DNA from: Ceratorhiza oryzae-sativae
Taxonomy: Eukaryota; Basidiomycota; Agaricomycetes; Cantharellales; Ceratobasidiaceae
DNA length: 64,000 nucleotides
Direction of reading: 5' to 3'
NCBI GenBank assembly: GCA_030998015.1
Contig: JARWMV010000239.1
Coordinates: forward strand, 930,001 to 994,000
The position numbers and the translations under genes are program-made. Under the pieces are notes generated by a model. That model saw only the letters and a list, made by a program, of their open reading frames with translations. It was not told where the DNA came from and made no database searches. This document shows, one piece after another, positions 25,563 through 36,133 of this stretch. Numbering within the stretch: position 1 is the first letter of the stretch; the number at the start of each line of letters is the position of its first letter.

Positions 25563-25903
25563 AGCATTTGCGACTGGTCTACGGTTGCCATATACTCGTA
25601 CTATAAACTTGCAATAAAAACCAACTCAAACACCCTGTCGCGCGTAGACGTAAACGTGACAAACGGCACCAGGAAAATGACATTGCATTAAAGGTAACCC
25701 AACATGACTCAATCAGCAGCCACCGCATACATCAATAATACATAAAACTAATCTTGAGAGCACGATAGCGGTAGCGATGGAATGGATGTCCTATGTTAAG
25801 AAAATGCGAATACAAAATCCAAAAAAATCCAGCGAAGGCAAGCAGTAATCCGAAAGCTTTAGCCAGAGCACGACAGCGACGGCAAGAAACCTGAAAATCT
25901 CAT
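25563..25903. other. Convergent intergenic region
   Basis: About 340 bp of 3' flanking sequence between ARPC4 and the converging Ser/Pro-rich gene. AATAAA-like motifs occur (AATAAAAA at 25,614), consistent with the ARPC4 polyadenylation region. No gene. Confidence 0.5.
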
Positions 25904-28278
25904 CTATATTTGACTGTATGTCCTTGGACGCGCCGGATTACGTGGGGGTACGGCAGGCGCCGGGGATCGTCGACCATTTGCTGTTCCAGCAGCGAACGTC
26001 TCTACCGGCGCGCACAATGCATCCGTTTCTACTCGAGGGCAATGAAGGGCGGTGGGATAACGATGAGGTGCACTAAGACCCTCGTTTCTCTGAATGACCA
26101 CAGGCACGTTTTCCTTTTCGGCGGCATGGCGTCGCTTAGGCTTGCCGAGGCGAGTACGACGACGCGATGCAGGCATTGCAGATTCGCTGTTTGAACTACC
26201 AGGTAACGATCGCGTCGAGGAAGAGGCGGGAAGTTGGGTCCTGGAGTGTGAGCGACGCGAGGGGGACATCCTTGCTCGTCGTTTGGATGTAGGTTTGCCC
26301 AACCCCGACCCAACCGAAGGTGACTTGATCATCCCACTTCGCTCTGAAGGAGGCCTGGGCGCCGCAGTACCCATCCGTATCCTTGTCACATGGAGCCTGT
26401 TCATTCTGGCTACAGTTTGGCGTTGTCTGAGCAAGTGTAAGCTGTCCTGGGGTGGCGACATATATAGCGTCCGTCGGCCTTGGGGCTCGGGAAGACGACT
26501 GGGCCTAGGCGAAACAAGAATCCAGTCGGCGGAATTTTCTTCTTCAGCGTCGACATCGATAATCTCGAGCCTGCACGCCGCTGGCCTCCTGGCGCTGCGG
26601 GATGCTTTGGTTGCGTGAGACACCTGCAAGTCGAACATATCTCGAGTGTTCCGACGGCGGATGCTCGGTGTGCGAGAGCCAGAGGCAACGCAATGCGGGT
26701 TGCCAGAAAGGCTCGGGCTGGTTGGAGCAGAAACTGGATCCCATAGACTGGGCGGTATCGACACGCTCGGACGGGGCGGAACGCGCGTAGAAGGCATTGT
26801 CTTGGATCTCGAGCGCGGTATGGCACGAAATGGTTCAACTGCTCCAGAAATACCCTCCCCTAGAGTGCGAATATCGTCGGCGATAACATGAACGCAACTC
26901 TGGGCGTTGACAGGGCATAAAGTAAAGTTGCAGCTCGAATCCAGTTCAGCTCGCCAATCGGTAAGGAGGAATTCAGGTCCGCCAGCAGTCACAGATTCAA
27001 GACCGCGAGCGATCCCCATAGGGCGGCGTGGAGCTCGCATAGGAAGCGACAGTGCATCCTCGGCAAAGTCGAAGTGGCCGCTTCGGCCTCTACGCTCGTC
27101 ATCTTCGGCATAGTTTCCCGAGTAAATGCCAGCCCCAAGACCCAACCAAGCTAGGACATTGCTCTCAGTATCTTGGCCTCTGTCGACGGCGTCTAAAAAC
27201 ATCTTCCCAAGACCATGACCCAGGCCCTGAGTTGCGTCTTCCTCAGGATACAACATTCCAGAGGTACGAATTGCCATCATCGTGTCCGACATTCCCAAGC
27301 CCAGGCCATGGAGCACCGAAGAGTGCCTTAAATTGTGTGACTTGTCAGGGGTCGCACAATCCAACTCGAATGGAACACGCGAATCAGGCGAACTGTCTCG
27401 GCTGTGGCTTTCGTATCCATCAAATGGGGTGGGCGTTTGGCCTTCGAATCCTGTCGAATAGTCGGACTTGGACCGGATAGTCGACTCAGTAACTGAGAGT
27501 GGGAAAACATCTGATTTGGGGCGGGAGCTCTTGACGATGGTTGTGTTGTGAATCGTGCGATGGGAACCATTTTGTTGCGCTCGAGATGTTTGATGGGCTG
27601 AACCAGATGAACAGCCAGGTGAGGCGTCATCCGAGTTGACCGATGGGGATGGAGACCGAACAATATTTTCTCGAGGACTCAAGAGTGCCGCAGTCCGGGC
27701 AGCCATGTCGGCCGTATCGATAAGCTCACAATATTTGTAGGTGGCTTCCGTGTTGGATGTAATCGGATTCGAGCTGTCAACGGGACAATTGAGTCTGGCT
27801 ATCACGCGACGACAGAAAGAGGTACGAACATAGAATAGGAACCGTCGCTCCTTTTCAACGGCGGACGCCGACTTTTTTTCGGGTCCATGTCAGCTTGTGA
27901 ACGAACAGAAAAAATAAATCACAGGGCCACTCACAACGACTTGGATGCCACCAACGGAAGAGGCGCAGTCGACTGGCGATGGGGGGTGGGCCGGGTGGAA
28001 TGGGTCTGGTAATGCGACTGGGTTGCCAGCTTTCCAGATGCAACAATATCAGACTCGGTGACCTGGACGCTGCCCCTCCTGCCTCGAAGCATGGCCTTTG
28101 CCTTGGTCACGAATGACTCTATTCCAGACGGAGACATTGGACTCGGAGACCGTCGCATAGGAGGCAGCGGCAAGTCGAATGTGGTAACCAACATTTTCGG
28201 GGACAAGTACTCGGCACGACCATGGTGGGGCTGGATAGGGGCGGTCTGGAGTGGGGGGGTCGAGTGAGAGCCGGCCAT
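25904..28278 (-). CDS. Ser/Pro/Arg-rich protein of unknown function
   Basis: A large open exon (25,904 to about 27,870) plus an upstream exon starting at ATG 28,278 (MAGSHSTPPLQTAPIQPHH). No enzymatic domain recognised. The N-terminal part has SPSPMSPSGIESFVTKAKAM and a conserved-looking segment ERRFLFYVRTSFCRRVIARL, then TYKYCELIDTADMAARTAAL just after the intron. Most of the rest is low-complexity and probably disordered, with many SP/TP dipeptides and basic patches (RRARMSPSRRSHSRTQ). Near the C-terminus there is a KEN tripeptide (AAEKENVPVV), a possible APC/C degron. The exact junction between the two exons is unresolved: the clear donor at about 27,932 does not join in frame to the nearest AG. 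Regulatory or cell-cycle roles would be speculation. Confidence 0.6.
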
Positions 28279-28582
28279 TGCAGAGGGTGTGCCAAGAGCT
28301 AGCGAGGTGAGGTGGGCATAAAAAGCTTAAACGGGCGAATTTAAATGAGTGTGTACGATGTTGGCGATGTTCAGTATCAGGTGGGCTGGCTCCGAAGGAC
28401 GGAAGGGGGGTGTCCCTGAACTAAGCAGACCCCTGAACGCCAAACAGAGATGCAAGCCGGCACGTGAGCCAAACAAACATAGAATACCGTCTGGTAGCAT
28501 ATAGATAGGATCGTATGTACAAATAAGTAAAGCAACACGCATGTCGAAAATAACAAAGCACGAACAGTCCGAAAAGAATCAC
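28279..28582. other. Intergenic region
   Basis: About 300 bp between two minus-strand genes: promoter of the Ser/Pro-rich gene and 3' flank of Nse4. No gene seen. Confidence 0.5.
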
Positions 28583-30030
28583 TCAGTACCAGCCCTTCTT
28601 GCCCACTGGTTGAACGTTTTTTGAATAGTCGCGAGTAGGAATGATGGATTCGGTAATGTTAAAAACCTCGATCGCGCGCTGGGTGAAACGCCGTCAGTCA
28701 AATGTAAATGTATTAAATGCGAACACCGCACCCTCCACGTTGCAACGTCCAGCTCCATGACCAGCTGTCGCTTGCTTATGTCTCCAGTGTCATACTGCTC
28801 CTGCTCGGGGGGATCGCATGCGTCTGAAACGGAAAATGAGCGCCGTATTCCGTTCCGAATAAATCGCACCACATACAAATTATAGGTTCATCATCTTCGA
28901 CCTCGAACGCAATTTTTGCATCACGAATCATAAACGATACATAGAACATATTCTCCACCGATTGACCAAAGCTATGCGGGTTGATGACAAACTTGAAAAA
29001 ATTGATTCTTTGACATTGTTCCAACCGTTTGTAAACCTGTAGACAAGCTCAATGACGTATTCGAGGAGCAAACGGAGATGGTCCCGTACCAACTTGATGT
29101 TTTCACTCGTTTCATTCTCTGAACGCTTCAAGTCGGCCGCGACGAGCTATAGACACATAAGCAAACACAACACAAGCCAAAAAGACACGAGTCGACCTCA
29201 CCTCTTCAGGCTGCGCAACCTTTTGACTCCTATCTAGCTTGGCACGCTGAGTCGCCTGCCGTTTCTTCGGTTCAATCGACAACGGTCCTAACATAAAATC
29301 CATCGCCGGCGCAGTTCGGCTCCACTTCATCGTTTTAGGCGTCAACCGGCTCCAGTTTAGCCATTGCCCTTGTTCGTGTCCCTCTTCTTCCTCGTCTCCG
29401 GAGAGGTTCCCGCCACCACCGCGTTGCTGATGATCCGCCGCACTTCGTCCCCCCACGAAAGTCACAAGTTGGGCGACAAAGTCTGTATCGTCGAATCCGC
29501 CCGCATCGTGTTTGAGCGACTTGGCTTTTTGGGATACTTGTGCTGTGATATTGAGCAAGAGGTGGCTATCGAAGATGGCTTCTGTTGGTCCTTTGACTAC
29601 AGGCCAAAACTCTCAGTCAATCTCTACACTAGTTATCCAAAAATAGCACTAACCTCGTGTAAACGCATCATTTGCCTTGTTCAAAACCTCCTCCATATCG
29701 GCCATATTAATCCTCTTCGCATCTCGAGCATTCTCTAGCCAAAAGATTCAGCCCAAGCTCATTGGGCATACTCAGGGATGACCAACCGGCGGTAGTCTCC
29801 ATCAATTGCCGATACTCGACCCGGACCTGCCTCTTCTCCGCCTCTGACATGTCTGGGTCATACGTCAAAAAGTCTCCATCCTCCTGCGTCGCCGTCTGCG
29901 TCTTGAGTTTTTGAGTTTGTGTTCGCTTTTGTGTCTGACTCCAGTCAATTTCCATTTCCTCGGCTTGTTCATCTTCTTCGTCTCGCGCCCTTTGCTTGCC
30001 TTTACTACTCGATTGCGTCCCGTGGACCAT
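28583..30030 (-). CDS. NSE4: SMC5-SMC6 complex kleisin subunit Nse4
   Basis: Kleisin that links the SMC5/6 heads and binds Nse1/Nse3, acting in recombinational repair and replication-fork stability. Start ATG 30,030 gives an acidic, Lys-rich N-terminus (MVHGTQSSSKGKQRARDEED). The helical N-terminal kleisin block follows: VEYRQLMETTAGW near 29,810, then EEVLNKANDAFTRG and FDSHLLLNITAQVSQKAKSL. The central segment has LGPLSIEPKKRQATQR. The C-terminal winged-helix domain is diagnostic: FFKFVINPHSFGQSVENMFY, VSFMIRDAKIAFEVED, then KRQLVMELDVATWR and NITESIIPTRDYSKNV, ending GKKGWY and TGA at 28,583-28,585. About six exons; no breaks seen. Confidence 0.85.
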
Positions 30031-30324
30031 AATGGTGTGGTGGTGGAGAGATGGGCGGATGGGTCGGCGCGTATCTCAATCGCCACTCCTCAGGGCCCAC
30101 CCATTGAAACTCGCGTCCGATCGCTTGACGTTGTTTGGTCCCAAACAAATGGAAAAAGGCTGCAGGTACAATTATTGAAGACACTGTATAGAGACAACGG
30201 AATCAAGTCTGCGCATGTGGAGATGCGAAAAGTAATGAGAAGCCAAAATTGAGTCACTGAAACAGTCTGCGCATGTGCGATAGCATATAAATGACCAAAT
30301 ATCATAAATGTCCCTTTCCTCGAA
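30031..30324. other. Intergenic region upstream of NSE4
   Basis: About 294 bp between the NSE4 start and the 3' end of the Set9 gene on the same strand. It must hold the NSE4 promoter. An overlapping plus-strand frame here is not credible. Confidence 0.5.
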
Positions 30325-33300
30325 TCATAATGTCAGTCCGGAACGTGCTCGTTTTGGGGGACGAGGTGATGAAGCATCTAGTGGATTGAATGCTCGTTTG
30401 AGAGTCTGGTGCCCGTCAGCGGTGTCTTTTCGTATCTGTGTAATTGGTTAGCGGCAAAACCAAATGGAAGTCAAAGCGGACTTACACTACTCCCGCTCAA
30501 CTCCCTCGACTTTCTCTGTTGCAATGAGCGACTCAACAGCGAGGACCCCTTTCCGTCCTGACCAAACGGCGTCGGAGACTTACTATTCGCATCGGCCATC
30601 GACACAGGTGTTACAGGTCTATACGAACACGCTCGAACGGGTATCGGAACCGGAGTAGGTGAATCGGCCCGAGCTGAGGTAAAAAAGGACATGTCGATGG
30701 GTGGGAGGGGGATGTACCATTCGTCTTCGTGGGGTACCGGGTGCTCCGATTCCTCGTCCATCCAATGGATGGTGATGGTCTCACTCGGCACCTGCGGAGG
30801 CTCCTTGGTCGACAATTCCTCTTCGGATGCTGAGGGCAGACGCACGAGCTTTGGTGCAGGTGGTTCACGTGACAGGGGCATGATCTCCTTTCCCTCGTCG
30901 TCGATTCCAGAATATTCGACCACAGAAGGGCAACACCTTGAAACCACTCTCGTCCGGTTGATGCTCAACAACGACCGATTAAAAGACGTATACGTCCTCG
31001 TCGGTGGTTGCTGAACCATCTGGCATGGAACAGATACTGGAGACTCTGGAACTTGTGTCTCATCCGATGCAGCAGACGACATTGTCAACTCGGTCAACGC
31101 ACTCCCCCACCGGGAATCGTCGTCCTCTTCCTCTTCGTCGCTTTCGCTCACGTCCCCGTCGGCAAACATTTCCACGACTTGTTCAAACGCCCGCGTCACA
31201 CCGCGCCGATGCGTCCCGATAAAAGGCGTGAATTTGCGCCACATGCCCATTGTGCAGAGCGGGACCGAATCGTCGATACAATCGTCAGGGTCGCTCTCAT
31301 CGTCGGGCGGGGGAGACGGAAGCGATCGAGGAATCGTGGTGGAATGACGGGGCGGAGACGCCACGCTTCGCGCGTCGGGAAGCAGAGGATTGTAATCGTC
31401 TTCGTCCCACTCAGAGTCCATCTCGTCGTGCTCGGACGAGACGGACTCCACAGGTGCTGGTTCTTCGATATCACTCTCGGAAGCACTGTTCCCACCACGA
31501 GTTTCCTCAGGCACGTCTGATAGCGAACCCTCGACCAAGCATGGCACATTGCGTATGTCCAAAAGGGGATCGTCTTCGTAAACAAATCGAGGAATCCGGC
31601 CAAAAGTATGCGGACTTGGCCGGTGGGCTTGCCCGAGGAAATATCGTTGCCGAGGGGGAACAAGAATCACCTTGAGGTCATCCAAGGGGTTTCGGAGGTC
31701 CTCGTCGCTAACCTCTTCGTCTTCGTCCTCCTCGCCCTCGCGGACCAACTCGGGCGTAGTCGGCTCGGTCTCGAATGCCACGTCTGCCACGACCTGTTGC
31801 TGCTCCTGTGGTTGGTCCAACCCAATGCCAACGGTCAACCCCATCGGACGAACCGTCTCGTCCGGCTCGACCTGCTTTGGACCCATCGAGTTCGCATAAA
31901 GCCGGTTGGTGACCTCGGCAAGCGCGGCACGCCTCGCTGCCTTTTCCTCCCTCAGCTTGCGCTTCATCTCCTTGCGCTCGGCCCGAGCTTGCCTCCTTGC
32001 CTCCTTCTCGCGACGACGTTGCCTCTTGGCCTCGCGCTCTGCACGACGTTGAGCTGCCGCGGCATCCTCGTCTTCGGTCTCGGGAGAGACTCGCTTCCTC
32101 GACCGACGGGAGCTCGCAGCAGCTTCGAACTCGGCGGGTTCGTCCAGGGGGATTACAGTACCCAGAAACCGCTTTGGCCAGTCTACGCCAAAGATGGTAT
32201 GATGTCGTTCGCACCTGACGTTGAATAGAAAACACGTTTAACACTATTCCCAAATACACACTGGATAAATTTTTTTACCTAAAGCATTTGAGCTTCACCT
32301 GTTCTTTGCTCGTTCTGGACGGCAGCACGGCCAGGCAGACCAAACAATCCTTCCCCTTTCGCGCGACCTTTTTTTCAGCGGGAGCAGTAGGCGCAGCTGG
32401 AACGGGTGTCCCAGATCCAGCATTGCGTGGTGCGGTCGGTTTGAGAAACGCACGGCGAGTCACCCGAGCCGAGACGATTGCAGCCGCCCGAGACCGCAGC
32501 GACCTGCCGTCTTTGGTAGCCCCCTCGTCCGAGAGGGGTGGAGTCACGCTGGACTTGAGCCCATTCAGGCGAGACGACACCCGTTTCGCAGGTACGTCGG
32601 CAACCTGGGGAGGTGGGGTACCTGCCGGTGTCGATAATGCCGTAGTCCGAGTTCGCCTGAGCGCAGGCCGTGCGACAGTGGGTTCTTGTTGAATTTGAGA
32701 AGGAAGGGTCGGTAAGCTCGCTGATGCTTGCGTCAGGGTCGCTCGCGGAGTAGCATGGGAGGATGAGGCTGATTCATTGGTGTCGGTGGGGCTCTGGAGT
32801 TGGAGCTTGACCCGAGCAAGTTGGGAGGTGTCGCCAGCGATTCGTAGCCGAGTCGTTTCTGCAAGTGGTCGGTGAGGGGACGTAGGTGGAGAGCTCGGGT
32901 TCATGGAAATTTTGACGGGCGGAGGAAATTCCACATCCGAATCGTCTGAGATCTCCATGGGAGCGTCGGTCTCGAGACCATAATGTCCTTCGTCGGTTTC
33001 GCGACCATCGTCGGTTTCACCGTCGGTGTCTGGAATTCGGATTGGGTCGGCTTCAGCCTCGCTGTCGCTAATATCGATGACCTCGCCATCGGTATCGGCA
33101 TAAGACGTCCCATCGTGCTCGCCCTCTGCGGCGTCCTCGACTCCAGAGGGTACAGCGACCAAAGGGGCAAGAGAACGCCGTGGGGCACTGGTAGCGCTTT
33201 CGGCCTTGGCCGCACCGGTCAATGTGGGCTCCGAGTTAGATAGGTCTGGCTTCCGGGTAGAAGCAGGCCCAGGGGCAGGGGCAGGATTGCTCGGCTTGTG

Positions 33301-34383
33301 GGATAAACCAGCAGCCTCCTTCTTGAGGAACTCCTTTTCTCGCTCGGAGTCGCTGGTTTCGGGGTAAGTGCCCGGAGGTGCATATCCGCCTCTACGACTT
33401 TCCTCGCATGTCGCACAAAGGCAGTGTTTGTTCTGTTTGCCAACTAGTAACATGTGTGAGCGCCGAGATGAATGGTCAAACAGACAGGATACGCACAGTA
33501 ATCGGGGCCGTATGACGCAGTAATTTCTTCACCGACCGAAATGGGGCGCAAGACCCGGAAGGTTATGTACTTGCCGTCGCGAAAGAGCTCGGCGTTGGGG
33601 TTGCAATCATGCTAGACAGGACTGGTGAACAATTTACATATACGGCACCGAGTGGCTCAACTCACGTTGACGAATCGAGCTGGGCCGAGGAACAGCTGGT
33701 TGCAACCCTTTTGATGGCTGTAAATGACGCTAAAGTCGCGCGATGCCGCCCCGCTCGTGCGTCTGAGCTCGTCGTCCTCCTTGTTGGTGAGATCGGCGAT
33801 ACTACCCTTGAGTTCGTGTATTTTCTGTCCCTTGAACTCGCCGCCGGTGCAAGTCGTGCCGGTCGCAGCTGCACCGAGGGGCTGTGTGGCCAAAACACAG
33901 AGTTCAGACTTGCCCGTCTTCCAGGTGTAGCGCGACGTCGACGCGATCTCGATCTGGCCTGTCGGGAGGTAGAGTTCAAAGTAGCGGGAAGCATGGGTTG
34001 CGAAGCAGTTGATCTGGCGCTGGGTCTTGCCCTTGAGGTACTGCCTGACCGGATCGAGCGCGAGCAACTTGTCGACGGCGGGCTCGACGAGCTTGTACGA
34101 CGGTTGCTTGCCCTTGCCTACCTGGGGGACGACGAGCTCCCGAACGATGGTCAAAATCTGGCGTGGGTCGCACTTGGGCAGCGGCCGGGTTTGATCCATC
34201 TTGTGAACGCCCAGCTGGAGCCCGGGGGCGAGCGTGTCGATCAGGATATGGCTGCGTGCCATGAGCAAGCTGTCGCGCAAGTTACGACGACAAGACGCAC
34301 CTAAGAAAGTCGTCATCCCGGGCAAGATCCTGGGCTTGCATCGTCGCAATTGTGCGCTGCCATATGATCTTCTTGGGCGCCAT
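30325..34383 (-). CDS. Histone H4-K20 methyltransferase, Set9/Suv4-20 type
   Basis: SET-domain enzyme expected to methylate histone H4 Lys20, a mark tied to damage checkpoints and heterochromatin. Start ATG 34,383 (MAPKKIIWQRTIATMQAQDL). The N-terminal helical domain includes LQLGVHKMDQTRPLPKCDPR and KGKTQRQINCFATHASRYFE. The SET core is diagnostic: NQLFLGPARFVNHDCNPNAE, KYITFRVLRPISVGEEITAS, and the post-SET KHCLCATCEE. A tail of some 900 residues follows. It contains acidic Ser-rich stretches and a second zinc-binding motif, CLVCLAVL...KCFRCERHH, read across the intron at about 32,228-32,274. A basic coiled-coil-like segment (KRKLREEKAARRAALAE) leads to a long disordered tail. A last short exon ends at TGA 30,325-30,327 after a GTAAGT intron near 30,435-30,484. 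About eight exons. Confidence 0.87.
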
Positions 34384-34956
34384 CTCTGGCAGTCAACACG
34401 GGCGAAAACGTCGAGGCGGAGAGGAAGGGAGAATGGAGCCAGCCGTCGAGAGTCGACGGCGGCAGAGCGTAAAAAACCAGCGAGGAGCGGGTCCGGTGGT
34501 GGTCGGGCGCAAGCGACGAGAGTCGATCCGCTGTGCTGGGATGTTTGTGGGTCCGAGTTGAGCAACCGCACAATTCAAAATCGCGATCTGATCTGTGTGG
34601 CAGTTGCGTCGTCGATTTGAATGCCGGCGACATCAGCCCAAGAAACAACACATGTGCGGACGCGCATTGGCATAGCGATCTTACACCTCCCCTCGGTTTC
34701 AGCTCCAGCCCGCTGATCAACACCAGGTGCCCAAGGCACTCGCGTCGGACAATTCCTCTCCCGCATCGCCAGCTGACCGACATCGATCGTTCCTACTTAT
34801 CTATAGGGGCCTTCGGCCCGGCCCCAGCGACGTCGGCTCCGACCCACCCCAGGCTTTCATATCACAAACAGAGGTAAGATTGAGCATAAAACATGGTGCA
34901 TGCAGTAGCAATAACAGATACAACGGTGGCCCTTTCCACCCAAACACACTCGACAT
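34384..34956. other. Intergenic region
   Basis: About 570 bp between the eS8 gene and Set9: the Set9 promoter region and the eS8 3' flank. No gene recognised. Confidence 0.5.
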
Positions 34957-35923
34957 TTACTGCGCGTGCTTCTGTTTGCCCGTGCGCAACTTCCTGAGGT
35001 AAAACTGCACCCATCGTCAGCAACAAGTTGGACACAAACAGGCGCCCAACCCACCTCGAGCTCGCGCCCCTCGAGAATGTACCCATCGGCACGTCCAGAC
35101 TGACCAGGTCGGCTCGAAATGGCAGCATACAGACGGCCGGCCGCAAACTGGTTCTCGAGCAAGGTGTCGATCTTCGCATCTGTCAAACCAACATCAATCA
35201 CACGACAAATCAGAATAGACGCCTGCAACGGCACATACCTTTCTTGCGCTCCTCAAGCTTGCGAACAACGCTTCTAGACTTTTTGGTCTCCTCGCCCTCG
35301 GCCTTTTCCGCGGGCTTAGCACCCTTTTTCGTCACCGGCTGGGCGTACTATGCGCGCCATAAATTAAATCAGGCGCTGATAGGAGACAAACTGTTTGCTC
35401 ACGTGTGCCTCGTACCACTGACGGAAAGGAGTAGCGTCGACCTGGATGATCGCACCCTTGACAAGCGTGTTCGTACGCACGAGCTCGTTGTTCGACGCAT
35501 TGTACACCTGCAACCACCATTAACCGAGTCGTTCTCTTGCACTCCAACACGACGGCAACGTACGACAGAGATGATACGAGTCTTGCGTGTAGTGTGCTCA
35601 GACCCCCACGCAAAGTTTCCGCTCTCGAGGCGGAGCGCACGGAACTTGAGGTTTCCACCCCGGACACGCACACTGTGCACACGCTTCGGACCGAGCTTGG
35701 TGCTCGCCGGCTGGCGACCGAGCTCGAATTTTCTCTTTTTGCGGTAGTGGGGGCGCTGAGCACCAGTTGCGGAGCGCTTGTGACGCGAGCTGCGGGAGAT
35801 ACCTGCCGGCAAGTGAGTCTCTGTTCAAACTCGACATGGTCTGACCTTACCTGATGAGACGAAAGTTGAAACGGCATTCGTTCAGCGTGATCTAGTTCTT
35901 TGCCCGCGCCGTCACTCACCCAT
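34957..35923 (-). CDS. RPS8: 40S ribosomal protein eS8
   Basis: Small-subunit ribosomal protein. Sequence is diagnostic: [100 protein letters not shown] and the C-terminal [15 protein letters not shown]. The start exon is only four coding bases, ATGG at 35,920-35,923, followed by a GTGAGT intron. The next exon begins with GT and completes the glycine codon. TAA at 34,957-34,959. The promoter must lie largely in the 210 bp up to the neighbouring gene. About five exons, typical of fungal ribosomal protein genes. Confidence 0.95.
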
Positions 35924-36133
35924 TTTGTGTTTGTCGAAAGAGTCTTGAGCTCGCTCGCGGAAGGTCGATTGGATCCGTCGAGGCCTGAGGTGTGGCTTCG
36001 GCGCTTATGGAATTGTATAGCACCCCTCAACCTACAAGTCGAGCATGGTGTATGATTGATTGTTAAAACATGCGCAACAGCAATAATAGCAAATATCCAA
36101 AAGGCTACAAAAAACCTGTTTGTTCTGTCTAAA

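Noticed and set aside
26094..27480. Plus-strand frames of up to 174 codons
   Set aside because: Antisense to the 633-codon Ser/Pro-rich exon and without domains.
29911..30252. Plus-strand frame of 113 codons overlapping the NSE4 start
   Set aside because: It lies antisense to the conserved NSE4 first exon and has no recognisable domain, so it is a shadow frame.
31008..32228. Several long plus-strand frames
   Set aside because: All antisense to the long acidic Set9 tail; GC-rich low-complexity coding sequence often opens the opposite strand.
33609..34304. Plus-strand frame of 231 codons
   Set aside because: Antisense to the SET-domain exon, where the minus strand has the diagnostic Set9 sequence.
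35028..35747. Plus-strand frame of 239 codons
   Set aside because: Antisense to eS8, one of the most conserved proteins in the window.
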